From positions 1-55,106 of the forward strand of contig JACZKP010000145.1 in assembly GCA_014860005.1 (NCBI GenBank): a DNA stretch of 55,106 nt. Direction: 5' to 3'. The notes under the pieces were generated by a model. That model was not told the DNA's origin. It searched no databases and was given only the letters and a program-made list of their open reading frames with translations. Source of the stretch: Verrucomicrobiota bacterium. Lineage in GTDB: Bacteria; Verrucomicrobiota; Verrucomicrobiae; Limisphaerales; UBA11358. The translations under genes were made by a program, and so were the position numbers. Below are positions 33,602-42,740 of this stretch, in pieces; position 1 is the first letter of the stretch; each line of letters opens with the position of its first letter.

Positions 33602-35590
33602 ATGAGCCGATACCTCGATATGGTGGACGAACCGTTGCACGTGAAGAAACTCACGGTGGAGCAACTGCAACAACTGGCGGAGGAAATTCGTTACGAGTTG
33701 ATCACCGTGCTGTCCCGCAACGGCGGGCATCTCGGGCCGAATCTCGGCGTCGTGGAATTGACCCTGGCGCTGCACTACGTCTTCAACACACCCAAGGACA
33801 AATTCGTGTGGGATGTCAGCCATCAGGTTTACGTCCACAAGTTGCTCACCGGACGCAAGAGCCGGTTTCACACCATCCGGACCACCGACGGGTTGAACGG
33901 TTTCGCTTTGCGCACGGAAAGCCCGCATGATTGTTACGGCGCTGGCCACGCGGGCACGGCGCTTTCGGCCGCGTTGGGCATGGCGGCGGCGCGCGACCAG
34001 AAGAAGGGCGATGAGAACATTGTCTGCATCTTTGGCGATGCCGCGCTCACCAACGGTATTTCCTTTGAAGCGCTCAACAATCTGGCCCATACGACGAAAC
34101 GCTTCGTCGCCATCCTCAATGACAACGAGTGGAGCATCGCCAAGAACGTTGGAGCGATCTCGGGTATCCTGAACAAACTGATCACGCATCCGAGGTACAA
34201 CCAATTGGCCAGGGAATTTGAGCGGTTTTTGGTCAAACTGCCCAAGGGCCGGCTCGCCTTGAAGCTGGCGCACAAGGCCGAGGAAGGTTTCAAGGGCGCG
34301 ATTACGGATGTCGGGTTGCGGCCGAAGAACGCGACGCCGGATGCGGACGGACGCGGTGGCTACGGCAGTTCGATCATGTTCGAGGAAATGGGCCTGCGCT
34401 ATCTCGGCCCGATTGACGGGCACGATTTGCCGCTGCTGATCAGTACGCTCGAGTTTGCCCGCACCTGCGATCATCCCATTGTCATTCACGTCCTCACGCA
34501 GAAGGGCAAGGGTTACGAGGCCGCGCTCAAGAATCCGGAAAAATTTCACGGGCTCGGACCCTACGACGTGGCCACGGGCAGCACGCTGCCCACGAAAGCC
34601 GGCGCGCCGCCGAATTACCAGGATGTGTTCGGCCAGACGCTGGTGAAGCTCTGCGAGAAGAACAACACGCTGGTCGGCATCACCGCCGCCATGCCCAGCG
34701 GCACGGGCATGAAGCATCTGGAGACCGCCATGCCGGACCGATACTACGATGTGGGCATCGCGGAGGAACACGCGGTCATTTTCGCCGCCGGCATGGCGAC
34801 TATGGGTTTCCATCCTGTCGTGGCGATTTATTCCACGTTTCTCCAGCGCGCGTACGACTGCATCCATCACGATATATGTTTGCAGGACCTGCCGGTGATT
34901 TTCTGCATGGACCGCGCGGGCCTTTCCGCCAACGACGGGCCGACGCATCACGGCCTGTTCGACATCGCTTATTTGCGCTGCCTGCCCAACGTCATCGCCA
35001 TGGCGCCCAAGGACGAGGATGAACTGGTGGACATGATGTTTACGGCGACGCATCAGCCGCACCCCACGTTCATCCGCTATCCGCGCGGCGCGGGCGAGGG
35101 GGTGCCGATCAAAGATCAACCCAGACTGCTCGAAGTCGGCAAAGCGGAAGTGATGCAGAGTTTTTCCAGCAACGGCCGGCGCAAGGTCGCCTTGTTTGGC
35201 TTGGGCAATTTGAACTCCATGGCCCGCCAGGCGGCCACGCAACTTGCGGCGGAGGGATTTGACGTTGCGGTCATCAATCCGCGCTTCACCAAGCCAATTG
35301 ACGCCGGCACGCACGAGTTTTTCGGGCGCACGGCGGACTTGGTCGTAACTCTGGAGGACCATGTGTTGATGGGCGGCTATGGCAGCGCGGTGCTCGAGTT
35401 GTTGAGCGAAAGGGGCCTTGCCACGCCGGTCATCCGCATCGGCTGGCCCGATCAGTTTATCGAGCATGCCAGCACGCAGGATGAACTGCGCCGCAAGTAC
35501 GGGCTGACGGTCGAGAACGTGATCGCCCGGGTGAAAGGCCAGTTTGCCGAAGCGTCAACGGCGACAAATCTCACGGTGATGGCCTCCTGA
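33602..35590 (+). CDS. dxs: 1-deoxy-D-xylulose-5-phosphate synthase
   Basis: DXS condenses pyruvate and glyceraldehyde 3-phosphate with thiamine diphosphate, the first step of the MEP isoprenoid pathway. The 662-residue protein shows LSRNGGHLGPNLGVVELT, HYVFNTPKDKFVWDVSHQVY, GAGHAGTALSAALGMA, the ThDP site FGDAALTNGISFEALNN with LNDNEWSIAKN, and the Tk_mid domain with the catalytic Glu in YYDVGIAEEHAVIFAAGMA. DRAGLSANDGPTHHGLFD and a C-terminal transketolase domain follow. The ThDP motif reads GDA where most DXS have GDG. ATG 33602 start, 24 bases after xseB. Confidence 0.95.
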   Translation: MSRYLDMVDEPLHVKKLTVEQLQQLAEEIRYELITVLSRNGGHLGPNLGVVELTLALHYVFNTPKDKFVWDVSHQVYVHKLLTGRKSRFHTIRTTDGLNGFALRTESPHDCYGAGHAGTALSAALGMAAARDQKKGDENIVCIFGDAALTNGISFEALNNLAHTTKRFVAILNDNEWSIAKNVGAISGILNKLITHPRYNQLAREFERFLVKLPKGRLALKLAHKAEEGFKGAITDVGLRPKNATPDADGRGGYGSSIMFEEMGLRYLGPIDGHDLPLLISTLEFARTCDHPIVIHVLTQKGKGYEAALKNPEKFHGLGPYDVATGSTLPTKAGAPPNYQDVFGQTLVKLCEKNNTLVGITAAMPSGTGMKHLETAMPDRYYDVGIAEEHAVIFAAGMATMGFHPVVAIYSTFLQRAYDCIHHDICLQDLPVIFCMDRAGLSANDGPTHHGLFDIAYLRCLPNVIAMAPKDEDELVDMMFTATHQPHPTFIRYPRGAGEGVPIKDQPRLLEVGKAEVMQSFSSNGRRKVALFGLGNLNSMARQAATQLAAEGFDVAVINPRFTKPIDAGTHEFFGRTADLVVTLEDHVLMGGYGSAVLELLSERGLATPVIRIGWPDQFIEHASTQDELRRKYGLTVENVIARVKGQFAEASTATNLTVMAS

Positions 35591-35631
35591 TTCCCGGGAT
35601 TGACCCGCCGGATCCTCAGTCATAAAGTCAG

Positions 35632-35655
35632 CCTATGAACGCCAAAGTTCATAGG
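35632..35655. repeat. palindrome over the start codon of the next gene
   Basis: CCTATGAAC and GTTCATAGG pair perfectly around GCCAAA. The first arm contains the ATG at 35635. In RNA the hairpin would hide that start, and as DNA it could be an operator; ATG 35659 or 35665 would escape it. Confidence 0.5.
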
Positions 35656-36643
35656 GGGATGGAAATGGAACATTGCAGGTTGCCAGGTCCTCGCACCCGA
35701 TTGCCGTACATTGGTCGCGTGCTGTTCTTCCTGTTGGCCGCCTTCTGCTGTCGGACGAGCGCGATGGAATTCATCGTCCTCTCCCAAACGAGCAACGAGT
35801 TGTACCGCGTCACAGTTCCCTTGACTGCTCCCACGCGGATTGCCGCAGTCCAGCTTGGGACAGCAGCTTTCGAACTCATCGAAGCCAGCCCGACTCGGTT
35901 ATATGTTTTCGACACCGTCGCAAACGATCTTACGGTGCTCGACCGCTTTAACGGGGAGATCATCCGCACGACCCCGCTGGACCAGGATGTTTTTAGCACC
36001 CGGCGGGGATTCGACCGGTCGCCCGACGGCGTGCTCTACGGAGTGCTGCCAGGCATGCAACTGCGAACGATTGATCCTCTCACCGGCACCACCACATTCA
36101 TCGCAAATATAACCGGTGCCGCGCGCGTTGAGGCGATTGCTTTTGCGCCCGATGGGACTTTATATGCGGCCGGCTCGATTGCGAATAACTCGACCTCAGA
36201 AACGCTTTTCAGCCTTTCTACCACAACGGGAGAGTTGACTCCGATTGGATTGATGAACGTCGTTGACGTGGACGACTTAACCTTCGGTTCAGACGGGTTT
36301 CTCTACGGCGTGGACTCGCAAGCGGGAGTGCTGACGCACTTGCTGAAAATTGACCCTGCAACAGCCGTCGTCGAAGACATGGGTAGTACGGGGGGTCACC
36401 GAAATCACCGGTCTGGTCGGCATTCGTCAATCTATTGCGATATCGATTGCGCAATCCGGCGATTCGGTGATTCTCCGCTGGCCAACGAACGCGGTGGGCT
36501 TCCGTCTCGAACGTTCAGAATCCTTGGGACCGTCCGCCTCGTGGGAACCCGACTTGTCCATCCCTGGCATTCTTGACGATAGTTACGTTGTGACCAATTC
36601 GACAAGCTCTGCCGAGCACACTTTCTTTCGACTATCGAGATAG
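35635..36643 (+). pseudogene. secreted beta-propeller-like protein, frameshifted at a G6 run
   Basis: A signal peptide (RVLFFLLAAFCCRTSA) is followed by repeats with propeller rhythm (LYGVLPGMQLRTIDPLTG, TLYAAGSIANNSTSETLF, FLYGVDSQAGVLTHLLKID). In the first frame, sense is lost after VVEDMGSTGG; in the next frame the protein continues VTEITGLVGIRQSIAISIA, SGDSVILRWPTNAVGFRLE and ends TSSAEHTFFRLSR. That ending is a common C-terminus of verrucomicrobial secreted proteins. Removing one G from the six at 36390-36395 joins the two parts into about 336 residues. It is either a real mutation, phase variation, or a sequencing error. The family and function are not known. Confidence 0.7.
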
Positions 36644-37041
36644 GGAGGGACTTTGGCCGTGATCGCTCTGGTCGTCCCCAGCCGCAACCTCGAATCTACA
36701 GCCGTTGGCTCGTGCTTTCATGTATCAATGAGGTTCTGAAGCAGCGGTGCGTGTTCAATCCGAACTCCAAAATCGTGGCGGCCACTCCGGCGGATATCAC
36801 GGCCACCGGCCTGTGCCGAGCGCCGACCTGCCGCTCGGAATCGCGACAGAGAATGAACTTCTTGCCGCCTCGGCTTCCAAGGCCAACGTCCCTCCCGTTC
36901 CATCGGGCCGGTTGCCTGGACTACCCATTCCAACTTCCGAGCGCGCGTTCGAGGTTTCTTTCCTTGATTTCTGCCGCTGTGAACTTGACTCTGTTCGCGA
37001 TTCAAGTTTTGAAATTGCAACTCCAAACCGGGAACTGAACC
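36644..37041. other. 398-base region without a recognised gene
   Basis: One open frame (36712-37038, +) has no family features and no credible start site, and I do not call it. A weak promoter candidate for icd lies at the end (36985-37013). Confidence 0.5.
36985..37013 (+). promoter_or_regulatory. weak sigma-70 promoter candidate for icd
   Basis: TTGACT (36985-36990), a 17-base spacer, and TTTGAA (37008-37013) lie about 28 bases before the icd ATG. The -10 is a poor match, so this is tentative. Confidence 0.25.
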
Positions 37042-38310
37042 ATGGCTTACAAAGACGTCACCCCGCCCGCGGGCGGCAAAATCTCCATCAAAGGCAGCAA
37101 ACTGACCGTGCCGGACAATCCGGTGATACCGTTCATTCGCGGCGACGGCACCGGGCCGGACATCTGGGCCGCCAGCGAGCGCGTGTTCGATGCGGCCGTT
37201 CAGAAAGCTTATGGGGGTAAACGCAAGATTGCCTGGTTCGAGGTGTTCGCCGGCGAGACGTCGAAGAACAAATTCGACAACTGGCTGCCCGACGACACGG
37301 TCGAGGCGTTCAAGGAATATCTCGTTGGCATCAAAGGACCGCTCACCACACCGGTCGGCGGCGGCATCCGCTCGCTGAACGTGGCGTTGCGGCAGATGCT
37401 CGATCTCTACGTCTGCCTGCGGCCCGTGCAATGGTTCACCGGCGTGCCCTCGCCCGTGAAACATCCGGAGAAGGTCAACATGGTCATCTTCCGCGAGAAC
37501 ACGGAGGACATTTACGCCGGCATTGATTACCAGGCCGGTTCGGTGGAGGCGAAAAAGATTCTGGAACTGCTGCAACAGGAACTCCCGTCCGCCTTCAAGA
37601 AAATCCGCTTTGGTGCGGAAGCGATGGACAGCGTGGGCATCGGCATCAAGCCGGTGAGCCAGCCCGGCACCGAACGGCTGGTGCGTTCCGCTCTTGAATA
37701 CGCCATCGCCAACCAACGCAAGAGCCTGACAATTGTTCACAAGGGCAACATCATGAAATTCACCGAGGGTGCCTTTCGTGATTGGGCCTACGAACTGGCC
37801 AAGCGCGAATTCGGCGCGGTGGAAATGGACGGCGGTCCGTGGTGCAAAATCCCCGAAGGCAAACCCGGCGCGGGTCTCGTCATCAAGGACGCCATCGCCG
37901 ACATCACGCTGCAACAGGTGCTCACCCGTCCGACGGATTTTGACGTCATCGCCACGCTGAATCTGAACGGCGATTACCTGAGTGACGCGCTGGCCGCGCA
38001 AGTGGGCGGCATTGGCATCGCGCCCGGCGGCAACATCAATTACCTCACCGGCCACGCCATCTTTGAGGCTACGCACGGTACCGCGCCGAAGTACGCAGGC
38101 AAGGACATGGTAAATCCCGGCTCCGTCGTGCTTTCGGGCGAAATGATGTTGCGTTATCTGGGGTGGACCGAAGCGGCGGACGCGATCGTCAAGGGACTCA
38201 ACGGCGCGATTGGCAGCAAGCGAGTCACGTACGACTTTGCCCGCCAGATGGAAGGCGCAACGCAAATCAAGTGCTCGGAGTTCGGCGACAACATCATTCA
38301 GCACATGTAA
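37042..38310 (+). CDS. icd: NADP-dependent isocitrate dehydrogenase
   Basis: Icd oxidatively decarboxylates isocitrate to 2-oxoglutarate in the TCA cycle. The 422-residue protein has [20 protein letters not shown], the substrate-binding [20 protein letters not shown] with the regulatory Ser position, [19 protein letters not shown], the catalytic Lys in [18 protein letters not shown], the Asp metal ligands around [20 protein letters not shown], and [19 protein letters not shown]. The length and motifs match the E. coli-type dimeric enzyme. ATG 37042 start. Confidence 0.95.
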   Translation: MAYKDVTPPAGGKISIKGSKLTVPDNPVIPFIRGDGTGPDIWAASERVFDAAVQKAYGGKRKIAWFEVFAGETSKNKFDNWLPDDTVEAFKEYLVGIKGPLTTPVGGGIRSLNVALRQMLDLYVCLRPVQWFTGVPSPVKHPEKVNMVIFRENTEDIYAGIDYQAGSVEAKKILELLQQELPSAFKKIRFGAEAMDSVGIGIKPVSQPGTERLVRSALEYAIANQRKSLTIVHKGNIMKFTEGAFRDWAYELAKREFGAVEMDGGPWCKIPEGKPGAGLVIKDAIADITLQQVLTRPTDFDVIATLNLNGDYLSDALAAQVGGIGIAPGGNINYLTGHAIFEATHGTAPKYAGKDMVNPGSVVLSGEMMLRYLGWTEAADAIVKGLNGAIGSKRVTYDFARQMEGATQIKCSEFGDNIIQHM

Positions 38311-38352
38311 CCACGTTGACGCTCTGAGCGAACGGCATTAGCTTTTCGGCAC

Positions 38353-38763
38353 ATGAAAGTCTTTCTGAGTAGCGCGGAATCCGACCGGGATGTCGCGAGG
38401 GAACTGGCGTCGCGCTTGGAAGATGCGGGCCACATCGTCTGGTTTGCGGATGACACGCTCTTTCCAGGTGAGAATTGGGCATTGGAAGTTGGCAAAGCCT
38501 TGAATGAGTCTGAAGCCTTGGTGGTGTTGCTTTCCCCACAGGCGATGAAATCAGACTGGGTCCGTAAAGAAATCGAATTTGCGCTCGGTGCGCGCCAGTA
38601 TCGAGGGAGGTTGATTCCGGTGATGGTAAAGCCCACATCCGACATTCCTTGGATATTGAAGAGGTTTCCCATCGTGCGGCTCAACAAAGGCGTCGCAGAA
38701 GCTGCTCGTCAGGTTGCTGATTATGTCGAGCACGGATTCGAACTCACCCCTGCCAAAGTTTGA
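38353..38763 (+). CDS. TIR-domain protein
   Basis: 136 residues, essentially one TIR domain: MKVFLSSAESDRDVARELAS (box 1), LEDAGHIVWFADDTLFPGEN, ALNESEALVVLLSPQAMKSD and WVRKEIEFALGARQYRGRLI. Glu73 in WVRKE sits where NAD-cleaving TIRs have the catalytic Glu, so an enzymatic role is possible. There is no second domain. The stop overlaps the TTG start of a second TIR gene by four bases (TTGA). Roles in NAD depletion defence or in protein-protein signalling are both possible; no known partner gene of Thoeris or similar systems is adjacent. Confidence 0.85.
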   Translation: MKVFLSSAESDRDVARELASRLEDAGHIVWFADDTLFPGENWALEVGKALNESEALVVLLSPQAMKSDWVRKEIEFALGARQYRGRLIPVMVKPTSDIPWILKRFPIVRLNKGVAEAARQVADYVEHGFELTPAKV

Positions 38764-39187
38764 AACGCAAGCCTCGGCTACAGCCCCGGGAAGTGTTTCT
38801 TTCCCACGCCACCGGCGATCGTCGTTTCGCCGATAAACTGGCGCGGGGCTTCGGCAACATGGTGTCAGCGTTTGGTATAGCCGGACGCATCTGCGGGGCG
38901 CGCAACAATGGCAGGAAGAGATCGGGGAGGCGTTGCGCCGGTGCGATTGGTTCGTCGTCATTCTTACGCCACAATCGGTGAAGTCCATGTGGGTGAAGCG
39001 GGAACTCTCTTACGCGCTCATTCAGCGGCGCTTTCAAAACCGGATCGTGCCGGTGGTTCGTCGCAAGTGCGACTACGAAAAACTCCATTGGGCCTTGGCC
39101 AGCTTCCAGATGGTGAACGCGGCTGGGGATTTCGCGGGCGTCTGTCGCGAACTGCTGAAAACCTGGGGGTTGCGGTACAAGGCTTAA
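38760..39187 (+). pseudogene. second TIR-domain gene, broken by a one-base frameshift
   Basis: The first frame gives KRKPRLQPREVFLSHATGDR then RFADKLAR, box 1 of a TIR domain, but then runs into nonsense. From about 38852 another frame gives HGVSVWYSRTHLRGAQQWQE, EIGEALRRCDWFVVILTPQS and KSMWVKRELSYALIQRRFQN, the rest of the same domain to the stop at 39187. Adding one base in the GGGGC run at 38845-38849 rebuilds an unbroken TIR of about 143 residues, with the Glu of WVKRE kept. It starts at TTG 38760, overlapping the stop of the intact TIR gene. It is either a true pseudogene or a base-call error. Confidence 0.8.
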
Positions 39188-39227
39188 TCCTATCCCATCC
39201 GCTAGGCCGCACTCTGGCCCGGACAAC

Positions 39228-39464
39228 TCACGCTCGCTTCTTCGGTACGCTGGTCTGCGACCGGCATATCGCGGTCGGACAGCCCGAATTGTGAATCGCC
39301 GCGCCGCCGCCCGCGAGCGTCAACAAGGCGCCAAGTAGGAACAACGCGACGCTGAGGCCCGTCATGTCGCCTTCCTGCCGCCACTGCGCGAGTGCAGGCA
39401 TAACAAACCCCATGCCGACGAGGACGGCGATGATTCCGAGGATGATTTTGAATGTGCGTTTCAT
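39228..39464 (-). CDS. small two-helix membrane protein
   Basis: 78 residues. Two hydrophobic helices (FKIILGIIAVLVGMGFVMPA and GLSVALFLLGALLTLAGGGA) are separated by a short polar turn, followed by a Cys-containing basic tail. I do not recognise a family. ATG 39464 overlaps the stop of the ABC permease gene by four bases (ATGA), so it is the last gene of the GntR/ABC operon and may be an accessory subunit. Confidence 0.65.
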   Translation of the reverse strand: MKRTFKIILGIIAVLVGMGFVMPALAQWRQEGDMTGLSVALFLLGALLTLAGGGAAIHNSGCPTAICRSQTSVPKKRA

Positions 39465-41386
39465 GGTTTTTCTTTTGGTGGTTGTGCTTGAGGCAAATCG
39501 GGGACAGTCCAACCGAATGGAACAATCGCACCTTTGGGGAGGTGGATCTCGCCGGTGTACACCCGCAAGTTCGCGAAGTGCTTCGACTTTGCTTCAGTCC
39601 AACGCACGTAGATTATCGAGGTCCTCAACCATAGCTTCGCCCGGTTCGAAAGGGGATTGGGGTTCTCCAATTCCTCTGGCAACAGTTTCTGAACGTGTCC
39701 CTCGGGTAACTCAAGATCCAGAAGCGTAACAGCTCGGGCAGCGTCGGTGACTTCCGGCACTATGGCGAAGGAACCACGCTGGTTGCGTTGTTTCTGCACG
39801 GAGACATTCAGGTCACTGGTCCAAAAGGCGATTGCGAATGCGACCAACGCGAGGATTGCGCCGTAACGCAAGAACGCCGTACCCTCAGACTGTGCGCGAC
39901 GGAATTGCCTGAAGCTTTGGACGAGCGCGAGCAACATGGCAACCCCGAGTAAGCAAAAGAGGATGCGGCCGATCGGAATGACTTCACCGAGAGAATAAGG
40001 TGACCATTGATTCCGCGCAATGAGACTCGTTAGCAAACCGGTCTGGAGACCGCCAAGCTTCTCGGCGCTCCAAACCCCAAAGAACACGACCGTGGCGAGG
40101 GCTGCCGCAGTCAACACCATCGTCAAGGCCGCGCGCACAGTATTGGCGACGATTGACCCCGACCAGAAACTCAAAACGAAAACAATCGCGCAAGGAATGA
40201 CGTAACCCATTGCGTCGTGCGGACGGAGGGCGAGCAGTCCAACTCGCGCTTGGAACAGTGTCAGAACGGCAAGCAGAGTCGGCAGAACGACAGCCATTGC
40301 TACTGCCGTGGCACCCGCCACGAGAAGTTTGATGAACCACTGACGACGCGCAGAAACAGGCAACGACAAATGCCACGCTGCCGTGCCGAGCGCCTTGTCG
40401 TCGCCGAGCGACACGCACCCTGCCAGCAGCACGACAACCGTTACGTGAACCACCGTCAACCCGTTTAGAATTCCGTTCCAGAGATCGGCGCGCGCAGGTT
40501 GCAGGGCGAATAACCCGAGCGTCACGAACCAACACAAAACAAACACGGCGGCAATCGTTAGAATTGGCTCTTGCAAACACACTTCCTTGCGCAGCAGATT
40601 GCGCAGATTACCTGTGGGTTGGCAGCGCAGGAGCATCGCAAGTTTTCGGAAAGTCATCCACTCCGGCAGGGCAAGGCTCTTCGAGGCGGTGACATCTCGA
40701 ATCTCCATTTCTGCGAACTTGCGCCAGCCAAGCCATAGGAGCACACCTGAATAAACCGCTCCGGCTGCCGCAAGACCAAGGACATAGGGCCAATCGTGAA
40801 ACCGGACATTGAGAGCAAAGAGTCTTCCGAGAACCAAGGCGACCACCACAGCAGCGCAGTACATCGCTGAGAAGGTGAACGCCATCCCTCCAATCGTTGA
40901 TCGGGCGACCAACGTCCAGAATCCCGCAGAGCAGACCGTCGCAAGCAGGAATACCCCTGCCAGGAGATTCTTCTCCGGCGGAAAAAACCATGTGCGCAGG
41001 GGTAGTTCGGAGCCGTCCACCAGATAGAGCGCTGCCACGTCAGGCAGACCCACAATGACTATCTGCTGGAGCACAAGTTGAATCAGAGCGAGAAAGCCAA
41101 GCGCGAATCCGAGTACAGCCACTTTTTCCTTCCATACTCGCGAGCGCTCACAGGGTTGACTCAGGAGCATTTGAAATGTTCGCTGCTGAAATTCGACCCC
41201 AAAAGTCATTGCCGCCAGCAGCAATACGCAGCCAAAAAAGACAAAGGATGCCGCCATGAAAGGACTTGCCCACGGTAATGTCGTCCGGTCCATCACCCTC
41301 AATACGGGCATCATGCCGCCTGCCAGTGCCGCGACCAGCCACGGGAGCATCAATGGACGGATTTCTTTCGCCAGTCGGGGGTTCAT
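39461..41386 (-). CDS. ABC transporter permease (ABC-2-like, two modules)
   Basis: 641 residues with many membrane helices in two groups, each preceded by a cytoplasmic amphipathic start (MNPRLAKEIRPLMLPWLVAA; later LRNLLRKEVCLQEPILTIAA), as in ABC-2 permeases with two fused halves. The typical coupling segment FGVEFQQRTFQMLLSQPCER, RVWKEKVAV is seen; the second half has LGDDKALGTAAWHLSLPVSA. The last 120 residues after the final helix are soluble and end in PQAQPPKEKP. The ATG overlaps the ATPase stop (ATGA). It exports an unknown substrate, possibly an antimicrobial or lipid. Confidence 0.85.
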   Translation of the reverse strand: MNPRLAKEIRPLMLPWLVAALAGGMMPVLRVMDRTTLPWASPFMAASFVFFGCVLLLAAMTFGVEFQQRTFQMLLSQPCERSRVWKEKVAVLGFALGFLALIQLVLQQIVIVGLPDVAALYLVDGSELPLRTWFFPPEKNLLAGVFLLATVCSAGFWTLVARSTIGGMAFTFSAMYCAAVVVALVLGRLFALNVRFHDWPYVLGLAAAGAVYSGVLLWLGWRKFAEMEIRDVTASKSLALPEWMTFRKLAMLLRCQPTGNLRNLLRKEVCLQEPILTIAAVFVLCWFVTLGLFALQPARADLWNGILNGLTVVHVTVVVLLAGCVSLGDDKALGTAAWHLSLPVSARRQWFIKLLVAGATAVAMAVVLPTLLAVLTLFQARVGLLALRPHDAMGYVIPCAIVFVLSFWSGSIVANTVRAALTMVLTAAALATVVFFGVWSAEKLGGLQTGLLTSLIARNQWSPYSLGEVIPIGRILFCLLGVAMLLALVQSFRQFRRAQSEGTAFLRYGAILALVAFAIAFWTSDLNVSVQKQRNQRGSFAIVPEVTDAARAVTLLDLELPEGHVQKLLPEELENPNPLSNRAKLWLRTSIIYVRWTEAKSKHFANLRVYTGEIHLPKGAIVPFGWTVPDLPQAQPPKEKP

Positions 41387-42288
41387 AAAGTCACCGTTTG
41401 CTTTGATGTGGCGATAAACACTTCCTCCAGCGTGAGCGATTCGGAGGTCAACGATTCGGGCGCGAGCAATTTCAGTTGCTCCACAATTTGTGGGCCGTCG
41501 CCGTTGGCGATCAGTTCCAATTCCCGGCCATTGCGGCGAGTGTGCAATGCGCCTTTGAATTCAAACGAGGGCGCCGGGTTGGCAAAGCGGGCGCGGATCT
41601 TCTGATAACGCTCGCGGGCTTGGTCCGCTCCCAGCGTGAGCACCGCGCGCCCGCCGTCCATGATGGTGAATTCATCAATCAATCCCTCAAATTCGGCGAT
41701 GAGATGCGTCGAAACGAAAATTGTCCGGTTCCCCGGATCGCCTTCCTGGTAGGCGCCAATCACGGTTTCGATGAACTCGCGTCGGACAATCGGATCCAGC
41801 CCCGAAGTCGGTTCATCCAGCAGGAGCAATTCAGGTTCCGGGCAAATCGCTGCGGTCAGGGCGACTTGAGTTTTCTGCCCCTTGGATAGCGCGCCGGTTT
41901 TCTGTGCGGCGTCGAGGCGAAAGCGATTCAGCAGGTCGCGCTCAATGTCGCGATTCCAGTGCGCGCGGAACGAAGCGAGGTAGTCGAGCGTCTCGCGCAC
42001 GGTCATCCACGGATAAAATGCGACCGCATCCGGCACGTAGGCCAGTTTGCGCTTCACTTCGACCTCATGCTTGTTCGGATCCAGGCCAAAGACCCGCACG
42101 GTGCCGGCGCGCGGGCGCAGGAGGTTCAGCAGGCATTTCATTGTCGTGGTCTTGCCCGCGCCGTTGCGGCCAAACAGTCCGTAGCACTTGCCGCGCGCGA
42201 CGCTGAGGCTCAGGTCATGCATGGCGTCCGCTTTGCTGTAGGCGTAGGCGAGGTGGTTGATTTCGATGGCGGGATTTGAGGTGTTCAT
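41383..42288 (-). CDS. ABC transporter ATP-binding protein
   Basis: 301 residues. Walker A GLFGRNGAGKTTTMKCLLNL, Q loop region in KRKLAYVPDAVAFYPWMTVR, an altered signature LSKGQKTQ in place of LSGGQ, Walker B LLLLDEPTSGLDPIV and the switch His in FVSTHLIAEFEG. After the ATPase core comes a C-terminal domain of about 80 residues, as in ABC-2 drug or bacteriocin exporters of the YtrB/CcmA type. ATG 42288 follows the GntR stop by four bases. It overlaps the permease by ATGA. It works with the permease at 39461-41386. Confidence 0.92.
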   Translation of the reverse strand: MNTSNPAIEINHLAYAYSKADAMHDLSLSVARGKCYGLFGRNGAGKTTTMKCLLNLLRPRAGTVRVFGLDPNKHEVEVKRKLAYVPDAVAFYPWMTVRETLDYLASFRAHWNRDIERDLLNRFRLDAAQKTGALSKGQKTQVALTAAICPEPELLLLDEPTSGLDPIVRREFIETVIGAYQEGDPGNRTIFVSTHLIAEFEGLIDEFTIMDGGRAVLTLGADQARERYQKIRARFANPAPSFEFKGALHTRRNGRELELIANGDGPQIVEQLKLLAPESLTSESLTLEEVFIATSKQTVTL

Positions 42289-42292
42289 GGCG

Positions 42293-42706
42293 TCACTCTG
42301 ATTTTGCGTGATCGTGGGCGCGTTTCTTTTCCTCCAGCAGGTCGAATCGCTCGCGGACGAGGTCCACAAATTCCGCGCGCGGCACTTGGAGGTGATGTGC
42401 CGCGACAATGGCCTGGTCAATTTCTTCGACGAGCATCTTGCGGCGGGCGTCCTTCCTGAGCGGGGAATGGTTGGCCTTGAGAAAGCAGCCCTTGCCGGGC
42501 AGGGTTTCGATCACGCCTTGGCTTTCCAGTTCCGCGTACGCCTTAGCAATGGTGTTGCGGTTGACGCGCAATTCCTCGGCGAGCGGGCGGATGGAGGGCA
42601 GCGGCTCACCCGTTTGTAGCGCTCCGGACGCCGCCGCGGACTTGATCTGATCCACGACCTGCAAATAGACCGGCATGCCGGATTTGAAATTGACCTGAAG
42701 CATCAT
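42293..42706 (-). CDS. GntR-family transcriptional regulator, YtrA subfamily
   Basis: A winged helix-turn-helix (VYLQVVDQIKSAAASGALQT, LPSIRPLAEELRVNRNTIAK, AYAELESQGVIETLPGKGCF) with only a short 60-residue helical tail, the YtrA layout that normally controls an adjacent ABC exporter. It is the first gene of the ABC operon. An in-frame ATG at 42724 is possible, but it lies at the predicted transcription start and inside a palindrome; ATG 42706 or 42703 gives the family-like MLQVNFKSGMPVY. It probably represses its own operon through the palindrome at 42717-42740. Confidence 0.9.
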   Translation of the reverse strand: MMLQVNFKSGMPVYLQVVDQIKSAAASGALQTGEPLPSIRPLAEELRVNRNTIAKAYAELESQGVIETLPGKGCFLKANHSPLRKDARRKMLVEEIDQAIVAAHHLQVPRAEFVDLVRERFDLLEEKKRAHDHAKSE

Positions 42707-42716
42707 AACGTCGCCA

Positions 42717-42740
42717 ACTGTCATAGGACACTATGACAGT
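42717..42740 (-). promoter_or_regulatory. palindromic operator of the GntR/ABC operon
   Basis: ACTGTCATAG (42717-42726) and CTATGACAGT (42731-42740) are perfect inverted arms around GACA. The site covers the -10 box and the start of the transcript, the right place for repression. The length and two-fold symmetry fit a dimeric GntR/YtrA protein. That the adjacent regulator binds it is inferred. Confidence 0.75.

Noticed and set aside
33311..35467. 718-codon minus-strand frame opposite xseB and dxs
   Set aside because: Despite its length it mirrors dxs; DXS motifs on the + strand are unambiguous and the antisense product is unlike any protein family.
36712..37038. 108-codon plus-strand frame before icd
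   Set aside because: No conserved pattern, no ribosome-binding site, and composition like non-coding DNA.
38353..39187. Thoeris or CBASS defence system around the TIR genes
   Set aside because: No ThsA, SAVED, cyclase or other partner is found on either side; only the TIR pair itself is seen.
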